Shown here in pieces: positions 24,428 through 35,624 of a stretch of 64,000 bases of DNA. The stretch covers positions 48,823,937 to 48,887,936 of the forward strand of contig CM061233.1 in NCBI GenBank assembly GCA_030844895.1, read 5' to 3'. The DNA is from Ambrosia x helenae (lineage: Eukaryota > Streptophyta > Magnoliopsida > Asterales > Asteraceae). The translations under genes were made by a program, and so were the position numbers. The notes under the pieces were generated by a model that worked only from the letters and a program-made list of their open reading frames with translations, did no database searches and had not been told where the DNA came from. Each line of letters opens with the position of its first letter. The first letter of the stretch is position 1.

Positions 24428-24459
24428 CTAGGTTGGAGACCCGCGGGTACCCGCGGTGC
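24428..24459 (-). mobile_element. Helitron-like 3' end
   Basis: The minus strand reads a GC-rich hairpin, CCGCGGGTACCCGCGG, then GTCTCCAAC and CTAG, followed by T at 24427. Hairpin, roughly 10-base spacer and terminal CTAG|T are the Helitron 3' signature. The preceding TGGTTTGCACC matches the plus-strand end at 36120, so they are the same family. The element would extend to higher coordinates; its 5' end is unsure (37255 or about 40340 are candidates). Confidence 0.65.
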
Positions 24460-24815
24460 AAACCATAGAAAATTAAAATTTATAAAGTTAAAAAGTATAA
24501 TTAAATTAAATGTTTTAACAATATGGTAAAGTTGAACAAAATATTCTAGGTTTCAATAATGACGTAAGTTTGGCATGTTTCGTTTTTTCAAAAATATTGA
24601 ATCTTAACTAAAAAAAAATTATAATTTAAAATTCGTCAACTAATTAAAAAACACAATATGGTAAGTAATTAAGAATTAAATAACCATTCAAAGTAATCAA
24701 ATCATACCATTATATTGAAAAAAAATAAACCAAAGATTATGTCAAACACAAAACTATAATATCAAAAAACCAAATCCGGAAATAAAACATAAAAGATTAC
24801 TAAAATAAAAAATAA
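24460..24815. other. AT-rich stretch without genes
   Basis: No coding frame, repeat or clear signal was found. It would be the subterminal part of the Helitron ending at 24428. Confidence 0.6.
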
Positions 24816-25013
24816 TCAAATAAAATTAAAAAAGCCAGCGTTCTGCAAAGCCTTCTTATGCTTTCTTCCATCAAAATGTGCGTTCAAGTTTGGTTGACTG
24901 GTAGATTGGACATGGCATAGACCACAATAGAACATATCATTTCCGTTTGCATGCGCAACCTACAAAACAAAAAAAATACAAAAATAAGTTACTTATATTT
25001 ATATAAAAAAACG

Positions 25014-25044
<31 letters not shown>

Positions 25045-25194
25045 TAAATCTAATTCCTTGGATTGATGTTTTTTACCATTAACATGCTGTTCAAACTGAG
25101 ATTTGTCCAGACATTGGACATCACAAAGTGGACAATAATTCGTTTGTTGGAGAACTGCACCGTTGGCAACCATATGCGAGAACCTTATATCCAT
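24816..25194 (-). CDS. Small two-finger C2H2 (matrin/U1-type) zinc-finger gene, copy 1
   Basis: Exon 1 starts at ATG 25194 and encodes VANGAVLQ, then finger 1: YCPLC, a spacer, and HVNGKKH. Exon 2 is 24959-24816, after a TTTTGTAG acceptor, with finger 2: FYCGLC...HFDGRKHKKAL and a stop at 24816. Fingers of this spacing (CX2C, H-x5-H ending GKKH) bind RNA or DNA in nuclear proteins. The sister gene at 39821-39411 has the donor AAG|GTATTA; here the matching position is AAG|GAATTA, so the splice donor looks lost and exon 1 would read on to a stop. It is probably a captured or duplicated host gene, marginally intact. Confidence 0.6.
25020..25045. repeat. (TA)n microsatellite
   Basis: An uninterrupted AT dinucleotide run inside the intron of the zinc-finger gene. 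Confidence 0.9.
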
Positions 25195-25416
25195 GAGTAC
25201 TAAAAGTTTAAAATATAACATGAAAGAAAATATAACATGACAAATTAATATTCTGTCAAAGTTTTTAATTTTAATTTTGTTGTGCTCGTGAATTATGTAA
25301 GTTAAAAAAAAAAATCGATGCAAATAAATCTCATAATAAAAAAATTCTTCCACCAAAAAAAATAATAGGATAATTTCCAAAAGAAAACATAAGTCAAAAT
25401 ATAATGTTCACAAAAC

Positions 25417-25584
25417 TTAATAATAGTGCATGACAAAAGGAATTAAATCAAGTACAGAAAAAAACGAATTATGAATACGTTCATAACATCCATTGCAGCA
25501 TGGTAATTTCCTAGCATCTTGACATCGAACGTTGCAAGTAGAACACATATCGACATCATCTTCTTCAAAGTATTTACCCTTCAT
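25417..25584 (-). CDS. Short cysteine-rich open frame
   Basis: Fifty-five residues from ATG at 25584, acidic at first (KYFEEDDVD) and then with a cluster of seven cysteines within about 22 residues (CSTCNVRCQ... to CCNGCYE). The spacing suggests metal binding. It lies 220 bp upstream of the zinc-finger gene on the same strand and may be another exon of it. The family is not recognised. Confidence 0.35.
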   Translation of the reverse strand: MKGKYFEEDDVDMCSTCNVRCQDARKLPCCNGCYERIHNSFFSVLDLIPFVMHYY

Positions 25585-25599
25585 TATACTTACGTGATG

Positions 25600-27130
25600 A
25601 GGTTAAAGACCCGGAAACTTTATGGTTGAACAAAAGATAAATGAAAAGTAACATAACATGAAATAATTTTATCAAATTTAATTAATGCTTTAATACATAG
25701 CATGAAGCAAAATATCACACGATATCTAACATATAAACAATTGAAGTTGAATTCGAACATTGCTATAGGGACTTAAGTCTCTAGCGTTTACAATTTTCCA
25801 CCCACTTGAAAGTTATAAAGCTCCTTTTTAGTCATTTAATACATTAAATTTTCCAATCTAACATTTCTCAAGCTCTTGATTAACCAATTATCCTATTAAG
25901 AGAACCTAAAACAATAACTCTATATATATAATCCCTGTTATTTTACAGATTCTAATTATTCAAGATCACACGATCACTTAGACCAAAGAAAATGCCAATA
26001 GTAAAATGTCCGATGATTTAAGTCGCTGCACATTAGAGCATTGTATACCAACTTTACAAAGATGCAAATGTAACTGATATAAGTTAAAACAAAATGTTTT
26101 TTTTTACTTCATAGCATTTAACTACACAAGTTAAATGACTTGGCCTCTTCTACAACAGTTGAGCAAATTGTGGCAAAAGAGTTTGACCCACTGGACGATA
26201 TTGTGGAGTGGCTGAAGCCATCTGCTTGAATGGTTGACCTTCTTGTGGAGTTGTGGTGTAACTGCAGCCCAAAATTGCAACATATATCAAATATACTACC
26301 CAGTTGCATCCCTATAAAACAATATATAAATAGCAATCACCAAACCAAAAACGAAGAAACATACTTGCATTAAATAGTCTGTTACAAAACTTTGAGGACC
26401 AATCGATCCCAATTGAAGGTGGTGCCGAAGAAACTAAGAAAACAAAGGTTCTTTTAGTAAGACGTTGTATATGTAAGCGAATCGAACAGACTATTAAATA
26501 CCCTAAAATATAACGGGAGGAATCAAAGAGGTTCAGTTTTAACCCACTCAATTCGTCTGCCATACAAGCTAACTTGCGACTGTTCAATGTTTTCTTTGCC
26601 CATCTACATCACTCAATGATTCACAAAAGTTATACTTGCATAACGGCCAATTTCATTCGACCATTGGTTAACATTGTCGAAATTGTCCAGACCATTGACA
26701 TCATAGACTATGTGCAAAAATCAAATTACAAAGACATCAATAAAAAAAGTGAAAGAAATACCAAATTTACCCGAGCTTGAGGCTATAAGAAAGCATTTGA
26801 GTAAAAGCAATTATGTGATATTGAACAATCTGAATCAAAAGATACTATATAAACTAACCTTCATGATAAAGCGATCAGGGAAGATTGCACAGAAGCACTT
26901 GAATCGGTGACTATACTTGATAGAAAAAATCAATCAAACCAAAATCCTTGAGTCCATGTTTTCCTGTAACAATCGATAACGCGTCCATTAACAAAATCGT
27001 GATAAACATACAACAAATACCAATGAGATATGATAAAAAGAAACATAGATAAAAAGAAATAGAACTCACACCTATATGACTTTAAAAAAATATCTTTGTT
27101 AGGTAACCACGCAACCATTAATTGACATTG
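25600..27130. other. AT-rich DNA with possible minus-strand exon fragments
   Basis: No full gene could be assembled. Minus-strand patches with moderate GC and flanking AG/GT dinucleotides hint at captured exons. One near 26880-26830 reads HRFKCFCAIFPDRFIMK before GTTAGT. One near 26580-26380 contains ADELSGLKLNLFDSSR. One near 26290-26150 ends PQFAQLL before a stop. I do not recognise the parent gene or genes. Confidence 0.35.
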
Positions 27131-27136
27131 GAGCTA

Positions 27137-27291
27137 CCTAACACAAGATTTTTCCCGGGTTTGCTATGAACCCATGGCAATAATGATGCCAACATAAATG
27201 CCAATTGCCAAAGCCATTCTTATCCGAGCTTATATGTTTTAAAGCCCTAACACAAGATTTTTCCCAGGTTTGCTATGAACCCATGGCAATA
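27137..27291. repeat. Two direct copies of a 46-bp sequence
   Basis: CTAACACAAGATTTTTCCC-(G/A)GGTTTGCTATGAACCC occurs at 27138 and again at 27246, period 108 bp, with one or two differences. Confidence 0.85.
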
Positions 27292-27307
27292 CTTAGCCTT
27301 TCAAAGT

Positions 27308-27406
27308 ATAAACAAATATGAAATAGCATATTGTGTTTCTTGCATCATTGAAACCTCAAATTTCAATGATGCAAGAAACATAATATGCTATTTCATATCT
27401 GTTTAT
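27308..27406. repeat. 46-bp near-perfect foldback with a 7-base loop
   Basis: Arm 27308-27353 (starting ATAAACAAATATGAAATAGC) is the reverse complement of 27361-27406 with two mismatches; the loop is CCTCAAA. It could be a small foldback transposon or a microRNA-like precursor. Confidence 0.85.
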
Positions 27407-27488
27407 AAGTTGTATAATCAAAAGTTGCAGAAGGGTTGATCAAAAGGCTAACCTCTCACAAGATCAAGTATTTTAAACAAACAAATAA

Positions 27489-27660
27489 TTATCTGTCCTT
27501 GTTGTCGTCTTGTGGCAGTTGAAGGCCGATGAGACCAAGCAGATTGGAAGCAGGTCCCGGTAGTCCCTCTTGAGAAGAAAAGGAACCACGAAAGCTCCAC
27601 AAGATTCAAATCCACATCTACTGCAGTGAACTCCTTGTCGTCCCTCTCTCCAGATGCCCC
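27489..27660 (-). pseudogene. C-terminal exon resembling plant ecdysoneless (SGT1-like) protein
   Basis: After a TTTAG acceptor at 27661 the minus strand reads FTAVDVDLNLVE, then after one frameshift SSQEGLPGPASNLLGLIGLQLPQDD and a stop at 27489. The pattern D.DLNLV...S.QGLPGPASNLLG.MG..LP recalls the C-terminus of the ecdysoneless homologue family. I base this on memory of the motif only. The frameshift makes it a dead fragment, probably carried by a transposon. Confidence 0.4.
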
Positions 27661-27766
27661 CTAAATTTACAATAATATAAGTTAATGTGTCAAATTTAAC
27701 AATAGTTTTGAAAGCCTTAAAATGGTGCTGGGAATTGAACTAACCTCGTCCTTCTTTGTAGGTGCT

Positions 27767-28190
27767 TCAATTGTCCCAGGATAGTTCAAACGCCTTCGCC
27801 CGGTTACGGATCCATAAAAAGGACATTACCATCGCCTCCTTAACCACTCTATCCACATTGGTACGTTTGTTATCAAAGATTAAGTTGTCACGCGCGCGCC
27901 ATATGCACCAAACTGCTGTTTGCATTACCGCTTATACCATTTTTTTTCCATCTCCTCGAGCCTCTCTGATGTACATGGATCTCTAAAATGTCCTTTGCTT
28001 CAAAGAAAAAGGCCCTGGGAATCCTGCACCACCCAAGTATTCGGTCCCAAACTTCCTGCACGAAAGGACACACAGCGAAGATATGGTCCGAGGTCTCCTC
28101 GTCCTGTTCACAAAAGCAACACATCAGAAAATTCACCGCTACATGACGCCTACCAGTCAAAGTTTTATGTGCTTGACCCGTTAACACGAT
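27767..28190 (-). pseudogene. LINE ORF2 C-terminus (RT zinc-binding domain)
   Basis: The minus strand encodes a zf-RVT domain: CCFCEQDEETSDHIFAVCPF, then VWDRILGWCRIP. After a frameshift near 27950 it gives the typical tail IWRARDNLIFDN...FLWIRNRAKAF ending in a stop at 27767. This domain closes the ORF2 protein of plant L1-type LINEs, which copy themselves by target-primed reverse transcription. The RT and endonuclease parts are absent, so it is a 5'-truncated relic. Confidence 0.8.
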
Positions 28191-28199
28191 AAAACCTAA

Positions 28200-29057
28200 C
28201 CCAAAGTAGCAAAACCAAAAGTTGCCAGCAATAACCCAATTTCTTTAGGTGTCAAGGCGCGACAACCTTGGTTCCTTAATTCCTCATTCGTGAACCGTGA
28301 GTTCATAACTCTTCTTTGCCAAATTGTCTGCCGGCGTTTGCCAAAGGCAATTTCTCGGCTTTTCCTCTACCAAAATCACATGCTGAATGAGCAGCCAAAT
28401 CCTGATCAATAAAATATAATAAACCGATCTGTAAGAATCTGTAAGAGATATTGCATCTTTGACAACATCTTTAATTCTTGATAAACCCTAATATAAAACA
28501 CATAATAATCAAACGATTGCATTGAAGAGAAAAGAAGGTCGAAACTTCAGAACTCAAAACCAACAAATCTAAATCGGAATATGAACTTAATCTTTATAAA
28601 CCTTAAGATAAAATACAACATCAATAGAAACCCTAATAAAAAAGAACCTAATAAACAATGATTCGAACTCAAAACCAAGATAAAACACGAACTCAAAACC
28701 AACAAATCTGAATCGGAATATAAACTTAATATAAGAAAAAGCACAAATACAAATATTCAAAATTCCTGCAGGCCCAAACTTTCATTAGCCAAAATATATA
28801 ATTTTTTTAAGTCAGAATATATACAGAATGCCAATTGCATTTGAAGAAAGAAAAAAGAGAGATTATACCAACACAATGACTATACCCAATTTTGATAGTG
28901 TTGATGAGATTAAGTCAAAGTGTCAAACATGTACCTTAATTTGAATAGTGACATGGAGGCTGACTATATATATTTGTATAACCATGGACCTTAATTTGCA
29001 CAATAAGTCAAACAATTAAATACAATTGGTTATTTTTTAAATCTCATCAATGTGGCA
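28200..29057. other. Non-coding stretch with a 41-bp direct repeat
   Basis: AACTCAAAACCAACAAATCT and the following 21 bases occur at 28551-28591 and again at 28690-28730 with two differences (period 139 bp). No gene was recognised. Confidence 0.6.
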
Positions 29058-29463
29058 AGTTTTTTTTTTTGAAAGTTAAATTTCATTCAACAGCGCACCA
29101 GATGGTCCTCAAAGCAAGGACCGCTGGGCTAAAAACCGATTACACTGAAATCAAAGGATAGTTACACCAAACATTTCAATCTAAGTCTTTGAATCTAGAC
29201 CTATTAGGAATTCAGAAAAAAGAAATCGTTTTGATATGCTCCACGACTTCTATAGCTCTCCGTTTTGTTCCTTTGAAAATTCGATTGTTTCTTTCGTTCC
29301 ATAACGCCCATATAGAAGTAATCATAATACCCCGTAAGATGTATTTATCATTCAATTTTGGAGGTTGATAGTCTGCCAAGTTCAGCAAGTCAGTGACTTC
29401 GAAGGCGAAAATAGGCGGAAGGCGACACCAGGAAGCAACCCGAGACCATAACTCTACTACCAA
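29058..29463 (-). mobile_element. 5'-truncated LINE tail with poly(A)
   Basis: The minus strand reads the end of an ORF2-like protein (VWSRVASWCRLP or similar, then SIWALWNERNNRIFKG) to a stop at 29212. A short 3' UTR ending GAATGAAATTTAACTTTC and a poly(A) run (T-run on plus at 29060-29070) follow. The 5' end is lost after about 29463. It is a different copy from the LINE piece at 27767-28190, since both cover the same protein end. Confidence 0.82.
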
Positions 29464-32250
29464 AGTAAGTCAAAAGGCAAGTCGAGAAAACGCCTAAATA
29501 TACAAAATAGGTCTGTATGTAAGCGATGGCGAAAACGCCTAAAAATTGCACATGCAATACTGCCAAAGTAAGTCAAAAATAAATATTCAGAAATATTCTA
29601 ATATAGAGCTGTTGTTTGGCGCTACTAATGTTAATGAGATTGCACGGTGTATGGTGTAAAAGCGTAAATACGGTTTTACATCCAATAATTGAACAAATTA
29701 AACTCAAATTCTGAACAAACAATTAAAGCCGAAAACATTCAAAATCGTTACATGGCCGAGGGAGTGTTTGGATATTGTAATCCATATAAAAAGTCATTAT
29801 AGTTTTTACCCACCATTAAGAACTATCTGCCAAATGATTCATTTATCCCATTTTTCCGTTTGTAAGCAGATTCATATAATCATGTGTATTGGAACACCAA
29901 ATATTAGTTTCTGGTTAACCATAAAATTTGATTATAGCAACTCTATTGCTGAAGTTAAAAGAATTTAGAGCTATATCTTAACTCATGTGAGTATAAACAT
30001 AAAGAAAATAGGAGAACTTGAATGTTACCGGTCCGGAGAAGGCGGCCTAAGAACATCTTGTCGAGGCATTGTAAACCTTACAAATTGAGTAAAAATCATC
30101 CTTTTTTTTTTGCAGAATTCTATGGCGAGAAGGAGACTGGTGAGATGTTCATCTTGTTCTTCTTTCAACAGCCTTCACCAGTCTTCAATTGAGGACGACC
30201 TTGTTGTCCTGCAGATATATATCCAACAATAAACCTGTTATTAACACCTGGCAAGTAAATGCCATATACGCTACATGGATTTAAGGTAGTATAAAGGTTA
30301 AAATGATAACAATAGTTAAGTTAATATATACCAAGTCGAACTTTTTAGTAGACGGAAAGTGTAAGTAATCTTTTTATAGTCAATTTTCCCTTGTCTTCAA
30401 CCTGATAGCTTAGTTGCTTAATGTTGATTATTTATTAGTTTTATGCGCACTTTTCTTCTTCTTATTGTTATTCTGCATTACTAAAGAAGGCTCCTCGTAT
30501 AAAACTCCTGTTTGTCCAATCTCTAGTTTTGTTGGACCAAGTCTCCCTTATTGCCATTATACTCCCTTATTACAGTTGCCTACATCAAATTTATCTTGAA
30601 ATCAAAAGGCAGATATTAAAAGCATAAACCTCAAAGGCTGTGACTTTATTCTCTACATGTTTGCTGCAATTATACAGGTCACCAGCAGCCTGTACCGGAT
30701 CCAGACCGAAACTGCCCAGACTTGTTTATTTTGGTCTGGTCTTTGGTTTGTGTCATTCACAAAATCTGCTTTTCGGTCTGATCCTGTTTATCCTTTAAAC
30801 TAAACATGTGTAAACCTCTTTTCAAAAAAGGCGCAGACATAAACATCGCGTTATAACAGGTTGCACCAACAACACTTTGGAACCTTAGTTTATAAATTCC
30901 ATGAAATCATCAGCTGTTATTTTCAACCCAACATAATGAAGCGACCAGGTTATGTTTGCGCCTGTTTTGTTTCAGAAGTTTACACATGTTTAGCTTAAAC
31001 GCTATAAAAATGATGAACACCTTTTTTTAATATAAATAAATTTTAGTGTCAACTTCAAGACATTTGCATATGCGAGTAATTTGTGATTATTTCTGAAGAA
31101 CGCAGAGAGAATCCTCCCAAAAAGAGTACACAAATAGAGGAAGACTTAACAACCTGGTCAAATAAAGTATTTGTTCTTCGAGATTTTTGTTACAGGTGAC
31201 TTCTACTTCCCTTCTTTTCTCTCGTTAACTTAGCTCGGGAACACAACGTAAGGGTACCTCCTCAGAACCTAAACATAGAGCATAACAATATGTAATGAGT
31301 GATGTAAATGCTTAAAAATATAATACCATTTATTATTTGACCCACTTCCACTATCATTCATAAGCTTTTGAGCATATTTGAGCCATGTAAGATATATTTC
31401 AGTTCCATTAATAAAACAATTATATCTTAATCTGGTAGAACGCACCAGTGTTTTTATTCACTTCCCTCTAAAATTAAATGTCCTTAGTATTATTACCTTG
31501 AATCCATGGATTTTCCAGCCAAAATCAATGTGAGGCATGAAGCCGATTGATAGATGCTTCCATTCAAGCATCTCGTAACCAAAAAGGAAGTATTATCAAT
31601 AACATATAAATGACCTATCATACAAAAAACAATAAAACTAAAACGAAGTTAACTACGGAAATTTATTTTGAACACATAGATAAACTTCTTGTCATTTGAG
31701 AAGTCCCTCGCTTCCTTAAGGCTTACAACCTGCAGCAAGTGACATCCAGTTAGTAATTTGATGTATAAAAGCAATGTTACTAAAATAAAAATAACTAAAA
31801 CCATGTAAAGGTTTATAAGGTAACATGCCAGTTCTCAGTGCGAATAGTAATAGACGCCATTGGTGATGCACTGTTAGCAATGCATATACACCTCATGATT
31901 CAATTAATTGGCAAGCGTAAACACTTTTCCCAATAACCCTGCATAATAGAACAATGTATAAGAAACATACAAATATCGATACACCTACACACAATTGAAA
32001 CAAAAATAAAGTTATACACATTAACTTTTCACAAACAGTTACCAATCGTTGCGATAGACACACACACACAAAAGTAAAGCCTCTTCAATCCAGCTGAAAT
32101 TCTATGATACCCAGTTGTTTCACCTTGCATAGATTCTGGTTTCTCCATGGTTCTCCTCAAAATACGACCATGACGACGCAACCTAGCAAAACTGAAACTA
32201 ATATGTGATATATACTTCGACATGAATATCTGAATAAACAGAGAACAATA
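29464..32250. other. 2.8 kb without a confident gene
   Basis: A 16-bp direct repeat (CCAAAGTAAGTCAAAA) lies at about 29460 and 29567. An exon-like plus-strand patch near 30114-30216 is preceded by TTTTTTTGCAG and followed by a pyrimidine-poor stretch. Short scraps near 31500-31730 and 32090-32200 look like plant untranslated or coding sequence in minus orientation. None could be assigned. 32180-32250 resembles 36205-36270 beyond the other end of the Helitron. Confidence 0.4.
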
Positions 32251-32871
32251 TCTATCTATATAATAAATCAATACACTAGGGTTGAATCCTAGACTTAGAG
32301 AGGGTCTAAGTGGATCCAAGTTAGAAATGGGGCTCCATTAGTTTTAGTATAAAAACCTCTTTTTCTTTTTGTTTTCTTCATTTACCATCCACTTCAAAAT
32401 ACCTTCACCATTCTTTCTCCTACCTTCCTCATTGTTCTTTTCCATAATTTTTCCAAGGTATCTTCTCCATCTCACCTTTGATTTATCATATTACATCAAT
32501 TCATCTACATAATACATTCGGATATGTACTGTTAAAAACGTTTTTTGATTTAACAAATGTTTTTTGTATTTGTCAATCAAAGTGTAAAGGTTTTTAATAA
32601 TTATTTGATGAATAAATGATTACGATCAATTGTAATCATTGTATTTGCACAAAATTTTTACATTGTATTTGCCCAATATGTTGAAAACGTACCAACTTTC
32701 TGATTTGGACAAGTTGTATAGACAATTGGTTTTTAGATATGAAATTATTGAAATGGACAATTGGTTTTCGGGAAAAATGTAAAATTTTTGTGTTGAGTTT
32801 ATGGGTTAATTTAACATATATTCGTTTTTCATTTGAAAGACAGGATTCCATTAGAAGAAAAAAATTCGACT

Positions 32872-33519
32872 ATGTCTTATCACAAGGGTGACAAATTTTT
32901 CAAGGTGATTCATGACCCTTACGTAAGAGTTTTGGTATGAATCTTTCTATTTTTTTAAATAAAAGTATTTTTTCTTTTTTTGATGTTGTTTTTTACGTGT
33001 TCATCCAGACATTGCCGAAATCCATGAACAGGTTTTTGTTATCTAAACACATACACAACAACAACATTAAAGTTTCCACATACCATGGTCAATCTTGGTT
33101 TGTTCTGTTAGAATTTATAGATGATGATTTCTGTTTAACAAATGGATGGTCAAAAGTTGTACATGATTTATGCTTCTTGATGTTTTACGCCATTTTCGAC
33201 TTTATTGCTCCAAATACTTTCATGATGAAGCATTACAATCATTCTCCATCCATGAAATTGGATTTGTCATTCTGCAAAATGATTGAACATGAATTGACGA
33301 CACCTATGGTAAACATGATTAACTTCAATAATTTATATTACATGTTTTTATATCTTAATTGTCCATATTTTTTATCGCTAATTTTGCTTTCAGGTTATAC
33401 CATATTCCTTTATTAATAAGCATTATCCCGATGGAATCCCTAATGTGCCAATCACTATGTATGTAGATGATGAACATCAATGGAACGTGGCAATAGAAAA
33501 GATATCCAATTCAAAGTAA
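32872..33519 (+). pseudogene. REM/B3 gene captured and truncated inside the Helitron
   Basis: Exon 1 is 32872-32934 (MSYHKGDKFFKVIHDP), exon 2 is 33009-33308 (LPKSMNRFL, then SWFVLLEF and FCLTNGWSKVVHDL), and exon 3 is 33394-33519, all in phase 0 with GT-AG introns. Exons 1-2 form one B3 domain. Exon 3 starts a second B3 (VIPYSFINKHYPDGIPN...QWNVAIEK) but stops at TAA 33517-33519, exactly where the tandem array begins, losing the second half of that domain. The product would be about 162 residues. B3 proteins bind DNA in the nucleus; this one could at most give a one-domain fragment. The intact exon 1 also shows what is missing at 22982-24272. Confidence 0.75.
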
Positions 33520-35060
33520 TTGAATACGATTTGACTACGAATTAAATAAGTTTACTGCCTTATTAATTTCAGGTTTGACTTTGAATTGGTTATAAATTTC
33601 GATTTTGGACATTAATGTACATTAAATTTTAATTTCTTGCGTAATGTTAGAAGTCAAAGTAATTGAATACGAGTTGAATGTCATGTCAAAAACAATAATC
33701 ATCCATACTTATGTTTATACTACGAATTGAATTTCTAACTTTATAAAACAATTCAAAGTAATTGACTACGAGTTGAATGTCAAAAATCAAATGGTATCCA
33801 TATTTATGTTTCACTACTTGCATAAGTAAAATCAATATCTGCATTGAATTTCACTTCCTTATAAACGTTTAGTCACAAGTCAAAGTAATTGAATACGAGT
33901 TGAATGTCAAAACGCAAATGTATCCATACTTATGTTTATACTACGAATTGAATTTCTAAGTTTATAAAACAAGTCAAAGTAATTGACTACGATTTGAATG
34001 TCAAAAATCAAATGGTATCCATATTTATGTTTCACCAATTGCAAAAGGATTTCCAAGTCAAAGTAATTGAATACGATTTGACTACGAATTAAATAAGTTT
34101 ACTGCCTTATTAATTTCAGGTTTGACTTTGAATTGGTTATAAATTTCGATTTTGGACATTAATGTACATTAAATTTTAATTTCTTGCATAATGTTACAAG
34201 TCAAAGTATCACGTATACGAGTTGAATGTCAAGTCAAAGTAATTGAATACGAGTTGAATGCCATGTCAAAAACAATAACATCCATACTTATGTTTATACT
34301 ACGAATTGAATTTCTAACTTTATAAAACAATTCAAAGTAATTGACTACGAGTTGAATGTCAAAAATCAAATGGTATCCATATTTATGTTTACCCACTTGC
34401 ATAAGCAAAATCAATATCTGCATTGAATTTCACTTCCTTATAAACGTTTAGTCACAAGTCAAAGTAATTGAATACGATTTGAATGTCAATTCAAAGTAAT
34501 TGAATACAAGTTGAATGTCAAAAATCAAATGTATCCATACTTTACGAATTGAATTTCTAAGTTTATAAAACAAGTCAAAGTAATTGACTACGATTTGAAT
34601 GTCAAAAATCAAATGGTATCCATATTTATGTTTCACCAATTGCAAAATGATATCCAAGTCAAAGTAATTGAATACGATTTGACTACGAATTAAATAAGTT
34701 TACTACCTTATTAATTTCAGGTTTGACTTTGAATTGGTTATAGATTTCGATTTTGGACATTAATGTACATTAAATTTTAATTTCTTGCGTACTGTTACAA
34801 GTCAAAGTAATTGAATACGAGTTGAATGTCAAGTCAAAGTAATTGAATACGAGTTGAATGTCATGTCAAAAACAATAATCATCCATACTTTTGTTTATAC
34901 TACGAATTGAATTTCTAACTTTATAAAACAATTCAAAGTAATTGACTACGAGTTGAATGTCAAAAATCAAATGGTATCCATATTTATGTTTCACCACTTG
35001 CATAAGCAAAATCAATATCTGCATTGAATTTCACTTCCTTATAAACGTTTAGTCTTCCTT
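33511..35060 (+). repeat. Higher-order tandem repeat built from TCAAAGTAATTGAATACG
   Basis: The word TCAAAGTAATTGA(A/C)TACGA recurs more than a dozen times. Larger units, marked by TTTGACTACGAATTAAATAA, start near 33523, 34070 and 34671 (steps of 547 and 601 bp). The edge overlaps the last codons of the B3 exon, whose GATATCCAATTCAAAG resembles the later unit starts GATATCCAAGTCAAAG. Confidence 0.88.
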
Positions 35061-35379
35061 ATAGATATGTAACTAAATTTATATGGAGTACATGTAATTA
35101 TACCATTTGATTATAAATTGATTCAAATTACTTTTTAATTTGACTGCCTTATTTATTCCAAATTTGACTTTTAATTCGTTATAAGTTTCGACTTTTGACA
35201 TTAATATACATTTAATTTTACTTCCTTATATGCATACGAATTGAATATGTATCTACATATTCGAGTTTTGACATTAATTTATATTTTTTTACTTCTTTAT
35301 AAATATGAGCCGACATTAATATATATGAATACAAATTGAATGTATAAAACAAGTCAAACTAATTGAATACGACTTGAGT

Positions 35380-35577
35380 GTCAAGATTCAAGGACAATCC
35401 TTATCCAGAGTTGGGTTGTATTTGAAGGATCCAGTTTTTTCACACGGGCAGTTGTATGTTGTGCTATTAAGAGTCAGAAGTCGAGATGGACTGAAGATAG
35501 TTATAGTAGATGAAAATGGTGAACTGACGAACAAAACATCAAATGTTGTGTACAAAGAAGTCTTTCAATATTTATGA
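35380..35577 (+). pseudogene. C-terminal fragment of a Helitron Pif1-like helicase
   Basis: The frame encodes QGQSLSRVGLYL, HGQLYVVLLRVRSRDGLKI and NVVYKEVFQ before a stop. This is the last conserved segment of plant Helitron RepHel/Pif1-like helicases, where the usual text is YVALSRVRSREGLKI. The helicase unwinds DNA during rolling-circle transposition. All upstream Rep and helicase domains are gone. Confidence 0.85.
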
Positions 35578-35624
35578 ATAATGTGAGTAATTTTGATGCA
35601 ATTATTTACTTATCTTCATTGACG

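Noticed and set aside
24937..25380. Single 147-codon minus-strand protein
   Set aside because: It reads through an AT microsatellite and intron. The real coding parts are the two zinc-finger exons.
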